A stretch of 64,000 nt of DNA from Chloroflexi bacterium UBA4736 (lineage in GTDB: Bacteria; Chloroflexota; Dormibacteria; Dormibacterales; Dormibacteraceae): contig DHIW01000124.1 in NCBI GenBank assembly GCA_002404015.1, forward strand, positions 1 through 64,000, written 5' to 3'. The position numbers were made by a program, and so were the translations under genes. Under the pieces are notes generated by a model. It had not been told where the DNA came from, did no database searches, and saw only the letters and a list, made by a program, of their open reading frames with translations. The first letter of the stretch is position 1. Every line of letters begins with the position of its first letter. Of this stretch, positions 41,160 through 53,480 are shown one piece after another.

Positions 41160-42608
41160 GTGACCTCCCCCACCATCAAGTTCGGCACTGATGGTTGGCG
41201 GGGCATCACCGGGGACGATTTCACGTACGAGACGCTCCGCTATGCCGCTCAGGGTGTCGCCGAGTATCTGACGGCGAAGTCGCCGGACCCCCTCGCGGTG
41301 GTCGGCTACGACTGCAGGTTCGCGTCGGAGGTCTTCGCGGAGGAGGTGGCGCGGGTGCTGGCCGGCAACGGCGTGCGCAGCCTGCTGTTCGACCGCCCCT
41401 CACCGACCCAGGTCGCCTCCTGGACGGTCATCGACCGCAAGGCGGCCGGCGCCGCCGTGATCACGGCCAGCCACAACCCGTATCTCTTCAATGGGCTCAA
41501 GTACAAGCCTGAGACAGGTAGCTCGGCGCCCCCCGAGGTGATCGCCGACCTCGAAACCCGGATCAACGGCATCGCTGGTCGGGGACCCGAAGCCGTCAAG
41601 CGCGCGGCCGCCGACGACCGTCTGATCGAGCCCTACGACCCCCTGCCGGCCTACTTCGAGCAGGTCCGCCGGATGCTGGACGTGGACGCCATCCGCAACT
41701 CCCAGCTCCGGATCCTCCACGAGTGCATGTTCGGGTCGGGCTATGGCTACGTGGAGGGCCTGGTCGGGGGCGGCGCGACGACCGTGATCGAGCTTCACTC
41801 CGAGCGCAACCCGTTCTTCGGCGGCGTCAACCCGGAGCCCATCCCCGGCAACCTCCACGAGGCCCTGCAGACGATGAAGAGCGGCGGCTACGACCTCTGC
41901 ATCGCCACCGACGGCGACGCCGACCGGTTGGGCATCATCGACGAGACCGGCCGCTTCATAAACCAGCTGCAGGTCTACGCGCTGCTGATGATGTACCTGG
42001 TCGAGACCAGGGGCTGGAAGGGCCCGTTCGTGAAGAGCACCAACATGACCTCCATGGCCGACGAGCTCGGCAAGCTGTACGGGGTGCCGGTCTACGAGGT
42101 CCCGGTGGGATTCAAGAACGTGGCCCCCAAGATGATGGAGACAGACGCCGTGATGGGCGGCGAGGAGTCGGGCGGCTTCGGCTTCCGGGGTCATATCCCG
42201 GAGCGCGACGGCATCCTTGCGGGCCTGTTCTTCGCGGACATGATCGTCCAGGCCGGAAAGCCGCTGAGTACCTTGCTGGGCGACCTGGAGAAGAAGGTCG
42301 GACCGCACGCGTACGCGCGTCATGACATCCACCTGCAGCGCGACACCTACGAGCAGCAGCGGCTGCAGATCCTGAAGACCCTCAGCGACCACCAGCCGCG
42401 GACGGTGGCCGGCGTGGACGTGGAACGCGTCCGCGACGACGACGGCTTCAAGTTCTTCCTGAAGGACGGCAGCTGGGTCCTGCTGCGGACGAGTGGCACC
42501 GAGCCGCTGATCCGCGTGTACTCGGAGGCTGCCGACCAGCGCGAGGTCGACGCTCGCCTCGCCGCCCTGGAGGAGATCGTCGGGATCGGGGGCCAGGGTG
42601 GCGGTTAG
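41160..42608 (+). CDS. Phosphomannomutase/phosphoglucomutase
   Basis: 482 residues, alpha-D-phosphohexomutase fold. FGTDGWRGI at the N-terminus, catalytic phosphoserine loop TASHNP, metal loop DGDADR, sugar-binding loop GGEESGG and phosphate loop RTSGTEPLIRVYSEA. It interconverts hexose-6- and hexose-1-phosphates and would feed manC and rmlA. GTG start three bases after manC. A TATCTT box lies six bases upstream. Confidence 0.93.
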   Translation: MTSPTIKFGTDGWRGITGDDFTYETLRYAAQGVAEYLTAKSPDPLAVVGYDCRFASEVFAEEVARVLAGNGVRSLLFDRPSPTQVASWTVIDRKAAGAAVITASHNPYLFNGLKYKPETGSSAPPEVIADLETRINGIAGRGPEAVKRAAADDRLIEPYDPLPAYFEQVRRMLDVDAIRNSQLRILHECMFGSGYGYVEGLVGGGATTVIELHSERNPFFGGVNPEPIPGNLHEALQTMKSGGYDLCIATDGDADRLGIIDETGRFINQLQVYALLMMYLVETRGWKGPFVKSTNMTSMADELGKLYGVPVYEVPVGFKNVAPKMMETDAVMGGEESGGFGFRGHIPERDGILAGLFFADMIVQAGKPLSTLLGDLEKKVGPHAYARHDIHLQRDTYEQQRLQILKTLSDHQPRTVAGVDVERVRDDDGFKFFLKDGSWVLLRTSGTEPLIRVYSEAADQREVDARLAALEEIVGIGGQGGG

Positions 42609-42963
42609 CAAGGCGGCGGACACCCGGGTCGACAAGCCCTGGGGCTACGAGATCCGCTGGGCCATCACCGACCGTTACCTCGGCAAGATCCTTCACGTGA
42701 ACCGCGGCGAGGCGCTATCCCTCCAGTACCACGAGCGCAAGGACGAGTGCATCCTCCTGCGGAGCGGAGTGCTGGACCTCGAGCTGGACGGCGCCGTCCA
42801 CCGACTGCAGCCGGGGGACTCGGTGCACATCACACCCGGGACGCGTCATCGGATGACGGCGGTCGAGGACTGCGACATATTCGAGGTCTCGACGCCGGAG
42901 CTGGATGACGTGGTTCGGCTCGAGGACCGCTACGGGCGGGCAGCTAACATGGACAATTCGTGA
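42598..42963 (+). CDS. Cupin protein, type II mannose-6-phosphate isomerase-like
   Basis: 121 residues, a single cupin domain: KPWGYEIRWA at the N-terminus, NRGEALSLQYHERKDECILL and GDSVHITPGTRHRM, matching the C-terminal isomerase half of bifunctional ManC/AlgA. It probably converts fructose-6-phosphate to mannose-6-phosphate, completing the GDP-mannose route with the two preceding genes. GTG start overlaps the mutase gene by 11 bases. Confidence 0.85.
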   Translation: MAVSKAADTRVDKPWGYEIRWAITDRYLGKILHVNRGEALSLQYHERKDECILLRSGVLDLELDGAVHRLQPGDSVHITPGTRHRMTAVEDCDIFEVSTPELDDVVRLEDRYGRAANMDNS

Positions 42964-43769
42964 AGACGCCGCCGCCCCCGGACCAGCACCTGATGCCGAT
43001 GGTGCAGGCCAGGGACGACCGCGACAGCCGCTTCCTGGTCTTCGTCGGCCTGGTCCTGGTGGCGCTGGCGATCGGGTTCAAGTCGGAGCTCGTCGCCCCG
43101 GGCCAGGTGTGGGGATTGGGCGGGGCGCTGCTGCTGCTGGCGGTGCCGGCGCTGCTCGGCTACCTGCGCTCGGACAGCGGTCCGCCGGCCGTCGAGAACT
43201 TCATCCCGGCCGCGCTGGGCGCGGTGGCGGTCGCCGGGCTGTCGGTGATGGTCGGCGAGTGGTGGCGGTACTCGCTGCTCTCGGCGCTTTTCGGGATCGG
43301 CTTTTTCTTCGCGGCCCAGCTCGACTACCGGCGCCTGCGGGAGCCCCAGAAGCCGGGTCACATGATCGTTCAGGAGGCCGTGCTGGCCCTGGCCCTGGCG
43401 GGCGCCTACCTGGTGGTCCTGACGCTGAACTTCCCGCTGCCGCTGCGCCTGCTCTGGATCTTCGCCCTCACGCTCATGGCCAGCTACCGCGGCTTCCGCG
43501 TCATAGGGGAGCCGATGCCGCCACGGCGGGCGTTCCTGTTCGCGGTCTTCGTAGCCCAGCTGGTGGCCTTCTTCGGCTGGGCGATGACCGTGTACCTGTA
43601 CTACTCGGAGGGCGTGTTCGCGGTGATGCTGCTGATCCTCTGGTACGTGAACCGGGGCGTCATCCGGCACACGACCGAAGAGACGATGAGCCGCAATGTT
43701 GTGGTCGAGTACGGCCTCTTCGGCCTGCTCCTCGCGTACCTGTTCTTCCAGAGCTACCAGCCGCACTAG
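42960..43769 (+). CDS. Polytopic membrane protein of unknown function
   Basis: 269 residues with about eight hydrophobic segments; the first about 20 residues are polar (MKTPPPPDQHLMPM). There is no motif I recognise. The central loop AQLDYRRLREPQKPGHM and the C-terminal NRGVIRHTTEETMSRN are the most polar stretches. GTG start overlaps the cupin stop by four bases, and TAACAT ends nine bases before it. Located between sugar-nucleotide genes and a hydrolase; role unknown. Confidence 0.7.
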   Translation: MKTPPPPDQHLMPMVQARDDRDSRFLVFVGLVLVALAIGFKSELVAPGQVWGLGGALLLLAVPALLGYLRSDSGPPAVENFIPAALGAVAVAGLSVMVGEWWRYSLLSALFGIGFFFAAQLDYRRLREPQKPGHMIVQEAVLALALAGAYLVVLTLNFPLPLRLLWIFALTLMASYRGFRVIGEPMPPRRAFLFAVFVAQLVAFFGWAMTVYLYYSEGVFAVMLLILWYVNRGVIRHTTEETMSRNVVVEYGLFGLLLAYLFFQSYQPH

Positions 43770-43778
43770 GAGGTCGTG

Positions 43779-44489
43779 ATGATGAGCCGCGCCGAGCGCA
43801 TCCGTGCCGACAACGGCGGCGAGTTCGCCGGCCACCTCGCGCTGCCCGAGTCGGGCTCCGGCCCGGGCCTGGTCGTGATCCAGGAGATCTTCGGCGTCAA
43901 CGACTACATCAAAGGCGCCTGCGAGCGGCTGGCCAAGCTGGGCTACGTGGCGCTGGCGCCCGACCTGTACTGGCGGCTCGGCCCTGGGATCGCGATCGAC
44001 GAGAAAGCGCCCGACGGCCTGCAGAAGGCGTTCGAGCACGTGGGGCGGCTCGATTTCGCCAAGGCGGCCGAGGACGCGACCGCGGCGCTCGAGCACCTCC
44101 GAGACCTTCCGGAGGTGCCGGGCGGCAAGGCCGGCATCCTCGGCTTCTGCCTCGGGGGCGGTGTCTCCTATATGGTCGCGGCCCTCTCCGACCCGGTGAC
44201 CTGCGTGTCCTACTACGGCTCGGCCGTTCCAGATGCCCTGGGCCTGGCCGGCCAGGTCAGGTGCCCGATCCTCTTCCACTTTGGCGGCGCCGACGACTAC
44301 ATCCCGGCTGAGAAGCAGCAGGCGGTCCGCGAGGCTTTCGCGCAGCATCCCGGGACGGAGTTCCACGTCCACGAGGGCGCCGGCCACGCCTTCGACAACC
44401 ACAACTCTGCGATGTTCCACCACGAACGAGCGGCCCGCGAAGCCTGGGCCGAGACGGCCGACTTTCTTAAGCGGACGCTGCCCGTCTAG
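43779..44489 (+). CDS. Dienelactone hydrolase family protein
   Basis: 236 residues, alpha/beta hydrolase. The nucleophile is Cys in GFCLGGG, with Asp in GGADDYIP and His in GAGHAFDN as the triad, as in dienelactone hydrolase. Acts on an ester or lactone; substrate not deducible. AGGAGGT at 43768-43774 favours ATG 43779 (or 43782) over the GTG at 43776. Confidence 0.88.
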   Translation: MMSRAERIRADNGGEFAGHLALPESGSGPGLVVIQEIFGVNDYIKGACERLAKLGYVALAPDLYWRLGPGIAIDEKAPDGLQKAFEHVGRLDFAKAAEDATAALEHLRDLPEVPGGKAGILGFCLGGGVSYMVAALSDPVTCVSYYGSAVPDALGLAGQVRCPILFHFGGADDYIPAEKQQAVREAFAQHPGTEFHVHEGAGHAFDNHNSAMFHHERAAREAWAETADFLKRTLPV

Positions 44490-44533
44490 GCCCGCAGGCG
44501 CACCCTGGGCTACGTGGTGCGCAGGGAGATGAG

Positions 44534-45670
44534 GTGCCCGCCGCGAAACCTAGCCGTGTGCGAATGAGCTCGTCAAATGAGGCGGGCGTGGTCCTGGTCG
44601 ACGGCCGCCCACTGCAAGGGCCGAGCGCGCTGCGCGGCATCGGCACCTACGTCCGAGGCCTGCTCGGCGGCCTGCTCGAGGAGGGCTTCGGAGACCGTCT
44701 GGCGGTGCTCCTGGACGCCGGCCTCCCGGCTCCCGATCTGCCGGGCCGCCCGCGTGTTGAGCTCGTGCGCCGCCGCTATCACGGCCGCCTGGCGCCCTAC
44801 GAGGACGCGGCGGCGTTGGGCGCCGACCTCGCGCGGCTGCGGCCGGTCCTCTACCATGCCACGACGCTGAGCCTGCCGGGCAGTTCTCCCTGCCCGCTCG
44901 CCGTCACCCTCCACGACCTCATTCCGTGGGTCTTCGGCGGATGGCGGATGGCGGGCGAGAGGATGCGCTTCTGGCTGGCACCCCGACTGCTGCGCCGGGC
45001 CGACGCCGTGCTCGCGGTGTCCCACGCCACGGCTCAGGACGCGGTCCGGCTGGCCGGCGTGGACGAAGCGAGAATCGAGGTCATCCCGGAGGCGGCCGGG
45101 CCGGCCTTCCGGCCCCGCCAGGGCGCCGCCGACCGCGTCCGGGAGCGCTTCCGGGTGGAGGCCCCCTACCTGATCTATGTGGGGGCTCTCGACGCGCGCA
45201 AGGACCCGGCGGGGCTGCTACGCGCCTGGCGGTCCGCCCGCGCGGCGGGCGTCCCGGTCTCGCTGGTGCTGGCCGGTTCGGCGGGGGCTCAGGCTCCAGC
45301 TGCCATGGACGGCGCCCGGCAGCTCGGGCATGTCTCGGACGACCAGCTGGCCGACCTCTTGAGCGCGGCCGCCTGCCTGGTGTTCCCAAGCCGCTATGAG
45401 GGCTTCGGGCTGCCGCTGCTGGAGGCGATGGCGTGCGGGTGTCCGGTGGTCGCCTATCGCAACTCGAGCCTGCCCGAGGTCGCGGGCGATGCGGCCACAC
45501 TCGTCGCCGATGGCGACGCCGAGGCGCTCGGCCGTGAGGTCGCCTCCCTCGTCCAGGACGATCGGCGCAGGCGGCGGGCGGCGAAGGCAGGGCTGGCCCA
45601 GGCGGCGCGGTTCAGCTGGCGGGGGACGGCCCGGGCCACGATCGCGGCCTATTCCCGGCTCCTGCGATAA
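44534..45670 (+). CDS. GT4 glycosyltransferase
   Basis: 378 residues, GT-B fold. N-terminal domain with LQGPSALRGIGTYVRGLL; the donor domain has YLIYVGALDARKDPAGLLRAW, LVLAGSAG and FPSRYEGFGLPLLEAMACGCPVV, the classical E-x7-E motif. It is typical of mannosyltransferase-type GT4 enzymes in bacterial glycan assembly. GTG start with GGGAG five bases upstream. Followed by ugd after 10 bases. Confidence 0.9.
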   Translation: MPAAKPSRVRMSSSNEAGVVLVDGRPLQGPSALRGIGTYVRGLLGGLLEEGFGDRLAVLLDAGLPAPDLPGRPRVELVRRRYHGRLAPYEDAAALGADLARLRPVLYHATTLSLPGSSPCPLAVTLHDLIPWVFGGWRMAGERMRFWLAPRLLRRADAVLAVSHATAQDAVRLAGVDEARIEVIPEAAGPAFRPRQGAADRVRERFRVEAPYLIYVGALDARKDPAGLLRAWRSARAAGVPVSLVLAGSAGAQAPAAMDGARQLGHVSDDQLADLLSAAACLVFPSRYEGFGLPLLEAMACGCPVVAYRNSSLPEVAGDAATLVADGDAEALGREVASLVQDDRRRRRAAKAGLAQAARFSWRGTARATIAAYSRLLR

Positions 45671-45671
45671 T
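45666..45671 (+). promoter_or_regulatory. Candidate -10 box for ugd
   Basis: GATAAT ends nine bases before the ATG of ugd, and no Shine-Dalgarno precedes the ATG. It overlaps the stop codon of the upstream gene. Confidence 0.35.
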
Positions 45672-45680
45672 GCCGCCGCC

Positions 45681-46979
45681 ATGAGTCGGGTGACAGTCGT
45701 CGGAGCCGGGTACGTCGGACTCACGACTGCCGCCTGCCTGGCCGACCTCGGCAACGTAGTGGTCGTGGTCGAGATTGACGAGGCCAAGGTTCAGGCACTC
45801 TCCGAACACCACCACGTCCACTTCTACGAGCCCGGACTTGTCGAGATGGTCGAGCGGAACGCCCGGGCCGGCCGGCTGAGCTTCACGACCTCCTACGCCG
45901 ATGGTCTGCGGGGGGCCGAGTACGCCTTCATCGCCGTGGCCACTCCTGAGGGCGGTGATGGAGAGGCGGACGTCACGGCGGTGGAGTCGGCCGCCGCCTC
46001 GATCGCCGAGGCGATGAGCGGGCCGCTGGTGATCGTCAACAAGTCGACCGTGCCGATCGGGACCGGCGACATGGTCTCCGACTCCGTCAAGCGGCACAAC
46101 GGCCGCCACGCCGCAAGCGTCGTGTCGAACCCGGAGTTCCTGCGCGAGGGCCAGGCCCTGGGGGACTTCATGAAGCCCGATCGAATCGTGATCGGCTCCA
46201 ACGACCGCGAGGCGGCGGAGAAGGTGGCCAGGCTCTACGCGCCTCTGGACGCCCCGGTCCTGATCACGCCCGAGATCTACACGGCCGAGATGATCAAGTA
46301 CGCCTCCAACTCCTTTCTGGCCGCTCGGATCTCATTCATCAACGAGATCTCGCGGATCTGCGAGCGAGTGAACGCCGACATCAAGGTGGTCGCCGAGGGC
46401 ATGGGTCTCGACCAGCGGATCGGCCCCAGCTTCCTCGATGCCGGCCTCGGCTACGGCGGCTCCTGCCTCCCCAAGGACGTCAAGGCGCTGGCGGCTTTTG
46501 CCGAGCGCTTCGACCTCCATCCCGGCCTGCTGCACGCAGTCATGGAGATCAACCGCGACCAGCGCCGCCTGGCCGTGGAGAAGCTCGCCGAGTGCCTGGG
46601 CCCGCTCGGGGGCCGGGCGGTCTGCCTGTGGGGGCTGGCGTTCAAGCCGAACACCGACGATTTGCGGGAAGCCCCCAGCCTCGACATCGCGCGATCGCTA
46701 CTGCGGTCCGGAGCCCACGTCAGCGCCTACGACCCGGCGGCCGTCGAGAGGGCGCGCGCGATCCTGCCCGCGATCCGCTACGAACCGGACGCCTACGCAG
46801 CCGCGGCCGGCGCCGACGGCCTGATCCTCGTCACCGAGTGGAACGAGTTCCGGCAGGTGGACCTGAAGCGGGTCTGCGAGTCGATGCGGACACCCGTCCT
46901 GATCGACGGCCGCAACATCTACGACCCGGCCCAGATGCGCGCGCTGGGCTTCACGTACAGGGGGATCGGCCGCAATTAG
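45681..46979 (+). CDS. ugd: UDP-glucose 6-dehydrogenase
   Basis: 432 residues. NAD-binding [30 protein letters not shown], active-site Cys in [14 protein letters not shown] (about residue 260), and the C-terminal [16 protein letters not shown]. It oxidises UDP-glucose to UDP-glucuronate. Coupled to a UDP-glucuronate decarboxylase gene downstream, so the likely product of the pair is UDP-xylose (or UDP-4-keto-pentose). ATG start at 45681. Confidence 0.95.
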   Translation: MSRVTVVGAGYVGLTTAACLADLGNVVVVVEIDEAKVQALSEHHHVHFYEPGLVEMVERNARAGRLSFTTSYADGLRGAEYAFIAVATPEGGDGEADVTAVESAAASIAEAMSGPLVIVNKSTVPIGTGDMVSDSVKRHNGRHAASVVSNPEFLREGQALGDFMKPDRIVIGSNDREAAEKVARLYAPLDAPVLITPEIYTAEMIKYASNSFLAARISFINEISRICERVNADIKVVAEGMGLDQRIGPSFLDAGLGYGGSCLPKDVKALAAFAERFDLHPGLLHAVMEINRDQRRLAVEKLAECLGPLGGRAVCLWGLAFKPNTDDLREAPSLDIARSLLRSGAHVSAYDPAAVERARAILPAIRYEPDAYAAAAGADGLILVTEWNEFRQVDLKRVCESMRTPVLIDGRNIYDPAQMRALGFTYRGIGRN

Positions 46980-46989
46980 CCAGCGCGCG

Positions 46990-47906
46990 GTGGTGTCCGG
47001 CGGAGCCGGGTTCATCGGCTCCCACCTGTGTGACGCCCTGGTCGGCCGGGGCTGGCACATCCTCGTCCTCGACAACCTGATCAGCGGCTCCGAGCGGAAC
47101 CTCGATCGCCTTCGCGGCAGTCCCGGTTTCGAGTTCAGCAACCACGACGTCAGCAACCCCGTGGAGGTGGCGGGCGCGGTCGACGCCGTGTTCCACCTGG
47201 CCTCGCCGGCTTCGCCGATCGACTTCCCCGCCTACCCGATCCAGATCGTGAAGGTCGGCACCCTGGGAACTCACAACATGCTCGGGCTGGCGCGCGCCAA
47301 GGGCGCCCGGTTCCTCCTCGCCTCGACGTCCGAGGTCTACGGTGATCCGCTGGTCCACCCCCAGCCGGAGTCCTACTGGGGCAACGTGAATCCGCTCGGG
47401 CCGCGAGGCTGCTACGACGAGGCCAAGCGCGCGGCGGAGGCCTTCACCATGGCCTATTACCGAAAGCACGAGATCGACACCCGCATCGTGCGGATCTTCA
47501 ACACGTACGGGCCGCGGATGCGGGCGGACGACGGCCGGGCCCTACCCAATTTCATGACCCAGGCCCTGAGCGGGAAGCCGCTCACCGTGTACGGCGACGG
47601 CAGCCAGACCCGCAGCCTGACCTACGTCGACGACCTGGTGGACGGCCTCCTGCGCACATTCGACCGGGGCGACCACATGCCCTTCAACCTGGGCAGCCAG
47701 GACGAGATCACGATGCTGGACCTGGCCCGCAAGGTCATTCAGCTCACGGGTTCCCGGAGCCCGATCGAGCACCGCCCGCTGCCCGAGGACGATCCCCACC
47801 GGCGCCGCCCGGACACGACCCGGGCCCGCGAGCTGCTCGGCTGGGAGGTCGAGACCTCGCTCGACGTGGGGTTGGCCCGCACTCTGGAATACTTTCGAGT
47901 GGCCGT

Positions 47907-47910
<4 letters not shown>
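46990..47910 (+). CDS. UDP-glucuronate decarboxylase-type SDR (UXS)
   Basis: 306 residues. Rossmann [46 protein letters not shown], catalytic YDEAKRAAE and [10 protein letters not shown], matching UDP-xylose synthases. It decarboxylates UDP-glucuronate supplied by Ugd. GTG at 46990 starts close to the first strand; in-frame upstream codons (SQRAV) reach an ATT at 46975 overlapping the ugd TAG, which would give the more usual N-terminus, so the start is uncertain. Stop overlaps apt as ATGA. Confidence 0.9.
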
Positions 47911-49699
<1,789 letters not shown>

Positions 49700-49723
49700 G
49701 CGGCGGCTCGGCGCACGTGGGTC

Positions 49724-50587
49724 CTGGGCGGGGGCGGTGCCCGCGGCGCCGCCCAGGTCGGGGTGCTGCTCGCCCTCTTCGAAGCGGGGATCGAGCCGCC
49801 CTCGGCACTTGTCGGAGTCAGCGTCGGCGCGCTGAACGGGGCCTGTATCGCGGCCTATCCCAGCCTGGGCGGCGCCTCGATGCTCCGCCAGACCTGGCTC
49901 TCGAAGCTGGCCCGGGACGTGTTCAGCGCCCATCCGCTCGGGATCCTGCTGGCCCGCCTGCGGGGCGGCAGCCGGCTGGCGGCGCTGCCGGACCGGAACG
50001 TGCGCCGCCTGATCGAGCGCCAGCTGGAGATGGTCGGGATGACGCAGTTCGAGCAGCTGACGGTGCCCCTGGCCGTGATCGCCACCGACATCGGCGCCGG
50101 CAAGCCGGCCATCTTCCAGTCGGGACCCATGGCACCCGCCCTCCAGGCCTCCACCGCCATCCCGGGTGTCTTCCCGCCCGTGCTGGTCGACGGCATCGAG
50201 TACTTGGACGGCGGCATCGTCGACAACACGCCGCTCGACTTCGCCGTCCAGTCAGGTGCCAAGGACGTGCTCGCGGTGAGCCTGATGGCCGGCGGCGAGT
50301 ACCAGCGCGGGGATCGCAGCTGGGGCTCGCTGATCGCGCGCACGCTGCAGCTGTCCCTCCACCACCGGATGCTGAGCGACTACGAGCGCCTGCGGGGTCG
50401 CAGCCGCGTGGTGGTCCTGTGCCCCGTGCTGGCGCCAGCCGTCGGCTGGGACATGCGGCCGACCTTCGTCGAGGCGATCATCGAATCCACGCGCGCCGCC
50501 ACGACCCGCCTGCTCGCGGAGCGGGGCTCACGCCTCTTCAAGCGCTCGGGCGTCCACTACCTGGAGCCCACCCTGCCGGAGGGCTAA
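49724..50587 (+). CDS. Patatin-like phospholipase
   Basis: About 287 residues. Oxyanion loop GGGGARGAAQVGVLLAL, nucleophile GVSVGALNG (GxSxG), catalytic Asp in DGGIVDN. Acts as a lipid acyl hydrolase. The reading frame is bounded upstream by the ahcY TAA at 49697-49699, and between it and the oxyanion loop there is no ATG, GTG or TTG; only CTG (49724) or ACG (49715) could start a complete protein. The first GTG (49763) would remove the oxyanion loop. CTG is chosen provisionally. Confidence 0.82.
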   Translation: MGGGGARGAAQVGVLLALFEAGIEPPSALVGVSVGALNGACIAAYPSLGGASMLRQTWLSKLARDVFSAHPLGILLARLRGGSRLAALPDRNVRRLIERQLEMVGMTQFEQLTVPLAVIATDIGAGKPAIFQSGPMAPALQASTAIPGVFPPVLVDGIEYLDGGIVDNTPLDFAVQSGAKDVLAVSLMAGGEYQRGDRSWGSLIARTLQLSLHHRMLSDYERLRGRSRVVVLCPVLAPAVGWDMRPTFVEAIIESTRAATTRLLAERGSRLFKRSGVHYLEPTLPEG

Positions 50588-50610
50588 TCAGGAAAAGATG
50601 GCGCCGTAAG

Positions 50611-50710
50611 GGCGGGCTCCGCCCGCCTGTGTGAGTTCGTCTTCCAAATGCCGACCAGCATCTGTTGAGAGAAGGGGGCCCGTGGGGGAAACACGCTTGT
50701 TTCCCCCACG
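50611..50710. terminator. Hairpin pair between convergent patatin and livF genes
   Basis: A 7-bp hairpin (50611-50617 with 50621-50627, loop TCC) and a perfect 13-bp inverted repeat (50681-50693 with 50698-50710, loop CGCT) lie between convergent ends at 50587 and 50718. No T-run follows, so termination would rely on the stem or a factor. A bidirectional termination role is inferred from position. Confidence 0.5.
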
Positions 50711-50717
50711 TCGCGAC

Positions 50718-51428
50718 CTACATTCCCAGATAGGCTTTCTGCACGTCCTCTGAGCTGGCCACCTCCTGGCCGGTGCCGTGCTGGACGATCGAGCCGGTCT
50801 CCAGCACGTAGGCTCGGTGGGCAACCTCCAGCGCTTTGTTGGCGTTCTGCTCGACGAGCAGGACGGGGGTGCCCTGCTGGTTGATCTCGACCACGGTCTT
50901 GAAGATGGTCTCGATCAGGATGGGCGCCAGGCCCAGGGAGGGCTCGTCCAGCATCAGCAGCTTGGGCCGGGCCATGAGGCTGCGCCCCACCGCCAGCATC
51001 TGCTGCTCGCCGCCGGACAGCGTTCCGGCCACCTGGCTCGAGCGTTCCTTGAGGCGCGGGAACAGCTCGTAGATGTGGACCATGTCGGAGCGGATGCCGG
51101 CCCGGTCGCTGCGGCTGTAGGCGCCCATGAGCAGGTTGTCCGCCACCGTCATGCGCGAGAAGAGGCGGCGGCCTTCGGGGGCCTGGCAGACACCCAGCTC
51201 AACGATCCGGCTGGCGGAGGTCTGGCTGATGTCGCGGCCGTTGAACACGATGTTGCCGGCGGCCGGGTGCAGAAGCCCGGAGATCGTGCGCAGCGTCGTC
51301 GTCTTGCCGGCTCCGTTGGATCCGATCAGGGCCACGATCTCACCCTGGTCCACCGTGATGGAGACCCCGCGAAGAGCCTGGACGCGTCCGTAGAAAGCGT
51401 CGATTCCGTTGACCTCGAGCAGCGCCAT
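50718..51428 (-). CDS. livF: Branched-chain amino acid-type ABC transporter ATPase, LivF-like
   Basis: 236 residues. Walker A GSNGAGKTT, signature LSGGEQQMLAVGRSLMARP, Walker B KLLMLDEPSLGLAP, switch LVEQNA. Compact, without the extra region of LivG. Last gene of the transporter operon. ATG at 51428. The upstream spacer carries a repeated 12-base unit and a hairpin (see separate entry). Confidence 0.93.
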   Translation of the reverse strand: MALLEVNGIDAFYGRVQALRGVSITVDQGEIVALIGSNGAGKTTTLRTISGLLHPAAGNIVFNGRDISQTSASRIVELGVCQAPEGRRLFSRMTVADNLLMGAYSRSDRAGIRSDMVHIYELFPRLKERSSQVAGTLSGGEQQMLAVGRSLMARPKLLMLDEPSLGLAPILIETIFKTVVEINQQGTPVLLVEQNANKALEVAHRAYVLETGSIVQHGTGQEVASSEDVQKAYLGM

Positions 51429-51430
51429 CA

Positions 51431-51484
51431 GTCGGGGTCCCCCAAAAATCGCCAGATGTTTTGGGGTGACAAGTCGGGGTCCCC
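51431..51484. repeat. 12-base direct repeat and hairpin in the livG-livF spacer
   Basis: GTCGGGGTCCCC occurs at 51431-51442 and again at 51473-51484. Between them CCCCAAAA (51440-51447) pairs with TTTTGGGG (51459-51466) around an 11-base loop. The hairpin could stabilise or attenuate the livF part of the message. Confidence 0.6.
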
Positions 51485-51492
51485 GGGTGACA

Positions 51493-52256
51493 TCAGGCGG
51501 ACTTGCCCAGGTACGCCTCGATCACGCGCGGGTTGGCGCGCACCTCCTCGGGCGGGCCCTCGGCGATCTTCTCGCCGTGGTCCAGGACCGCGATCTTCTG
51601 CGAGGCGCCCATCACGACCTTCATGTCGTGCTCGATCAGGAACACGGTGATGCCCTCGCCGATGATCTTCTCGACCAGCCGCATCAGCTCGACCTTCTCC
51701 TGGGGCGTGAAGCCGGCGGCCGGCTCGTCCAGCAGCAGGAGACGTGGCCGGGTGGCGAGGGCGCGCGCGATCTCGAGGCGCCGCTGCTGCCCGTAGGGCA
51801 AGTTGCGTGCGTAGCTGTGGGCGAAGCGCTCGATCCCGACGAAGCGGAGCAGCTCGATCGCCCGCTCCGTCACCTCGCGCTCCTCCCGCCGCTCGGACGG
51901 GAGCTTGAAGAGGGCGCCCCACAGCTTTGCGTGCATCCGGCAGTGCTGGCCGACGCGCACGTTGTCCAGCGCTGTCATGTACTCGAACAGCCGGATGTTC
52001 TGGAACGTCCGCGCGATGCCGAGCGCGGCCGCCCGGTGCGGCTTGGCCCCGGCGATGTCCGCCCCCTCGAAGATGACGGCGCCTTCGGTGGGGGCGAAGA
52101 TGCCCGTGATGCAGTTGAACAGGGTCGTCTTGCCGGCGCCGTTGGGCCCGATCAGCGCGAACACCTCGCCCTTAGGGACGTCGAAGGACACGCTGTCCAC
52201 CGCCAGAAGGCCTCCGAAGCGCTTGCTCACGCCTTCGAGCTTGAGGATGGGCTCGC

Positions 52257-52260
<4 letters not shown>
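51493..52260 (-). CDS. livG: Branched-chain amino acid-type ABC transporter ATPase, LivG-like
   Basis: 255 residues. Walker A GPNGAGKTT, signature PYGQQRRLEIARALATRP (the usual LivG form of LSGGQ), Walker B LLLLDEPAAGFTP, switch IEHDM. ATG start overlaps the livM stop (ATGA). Confidence 0.94.
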
Positions 52261-53476
<1,216 letters not shown>

Positions 53477-53480
<4 letters not shown>

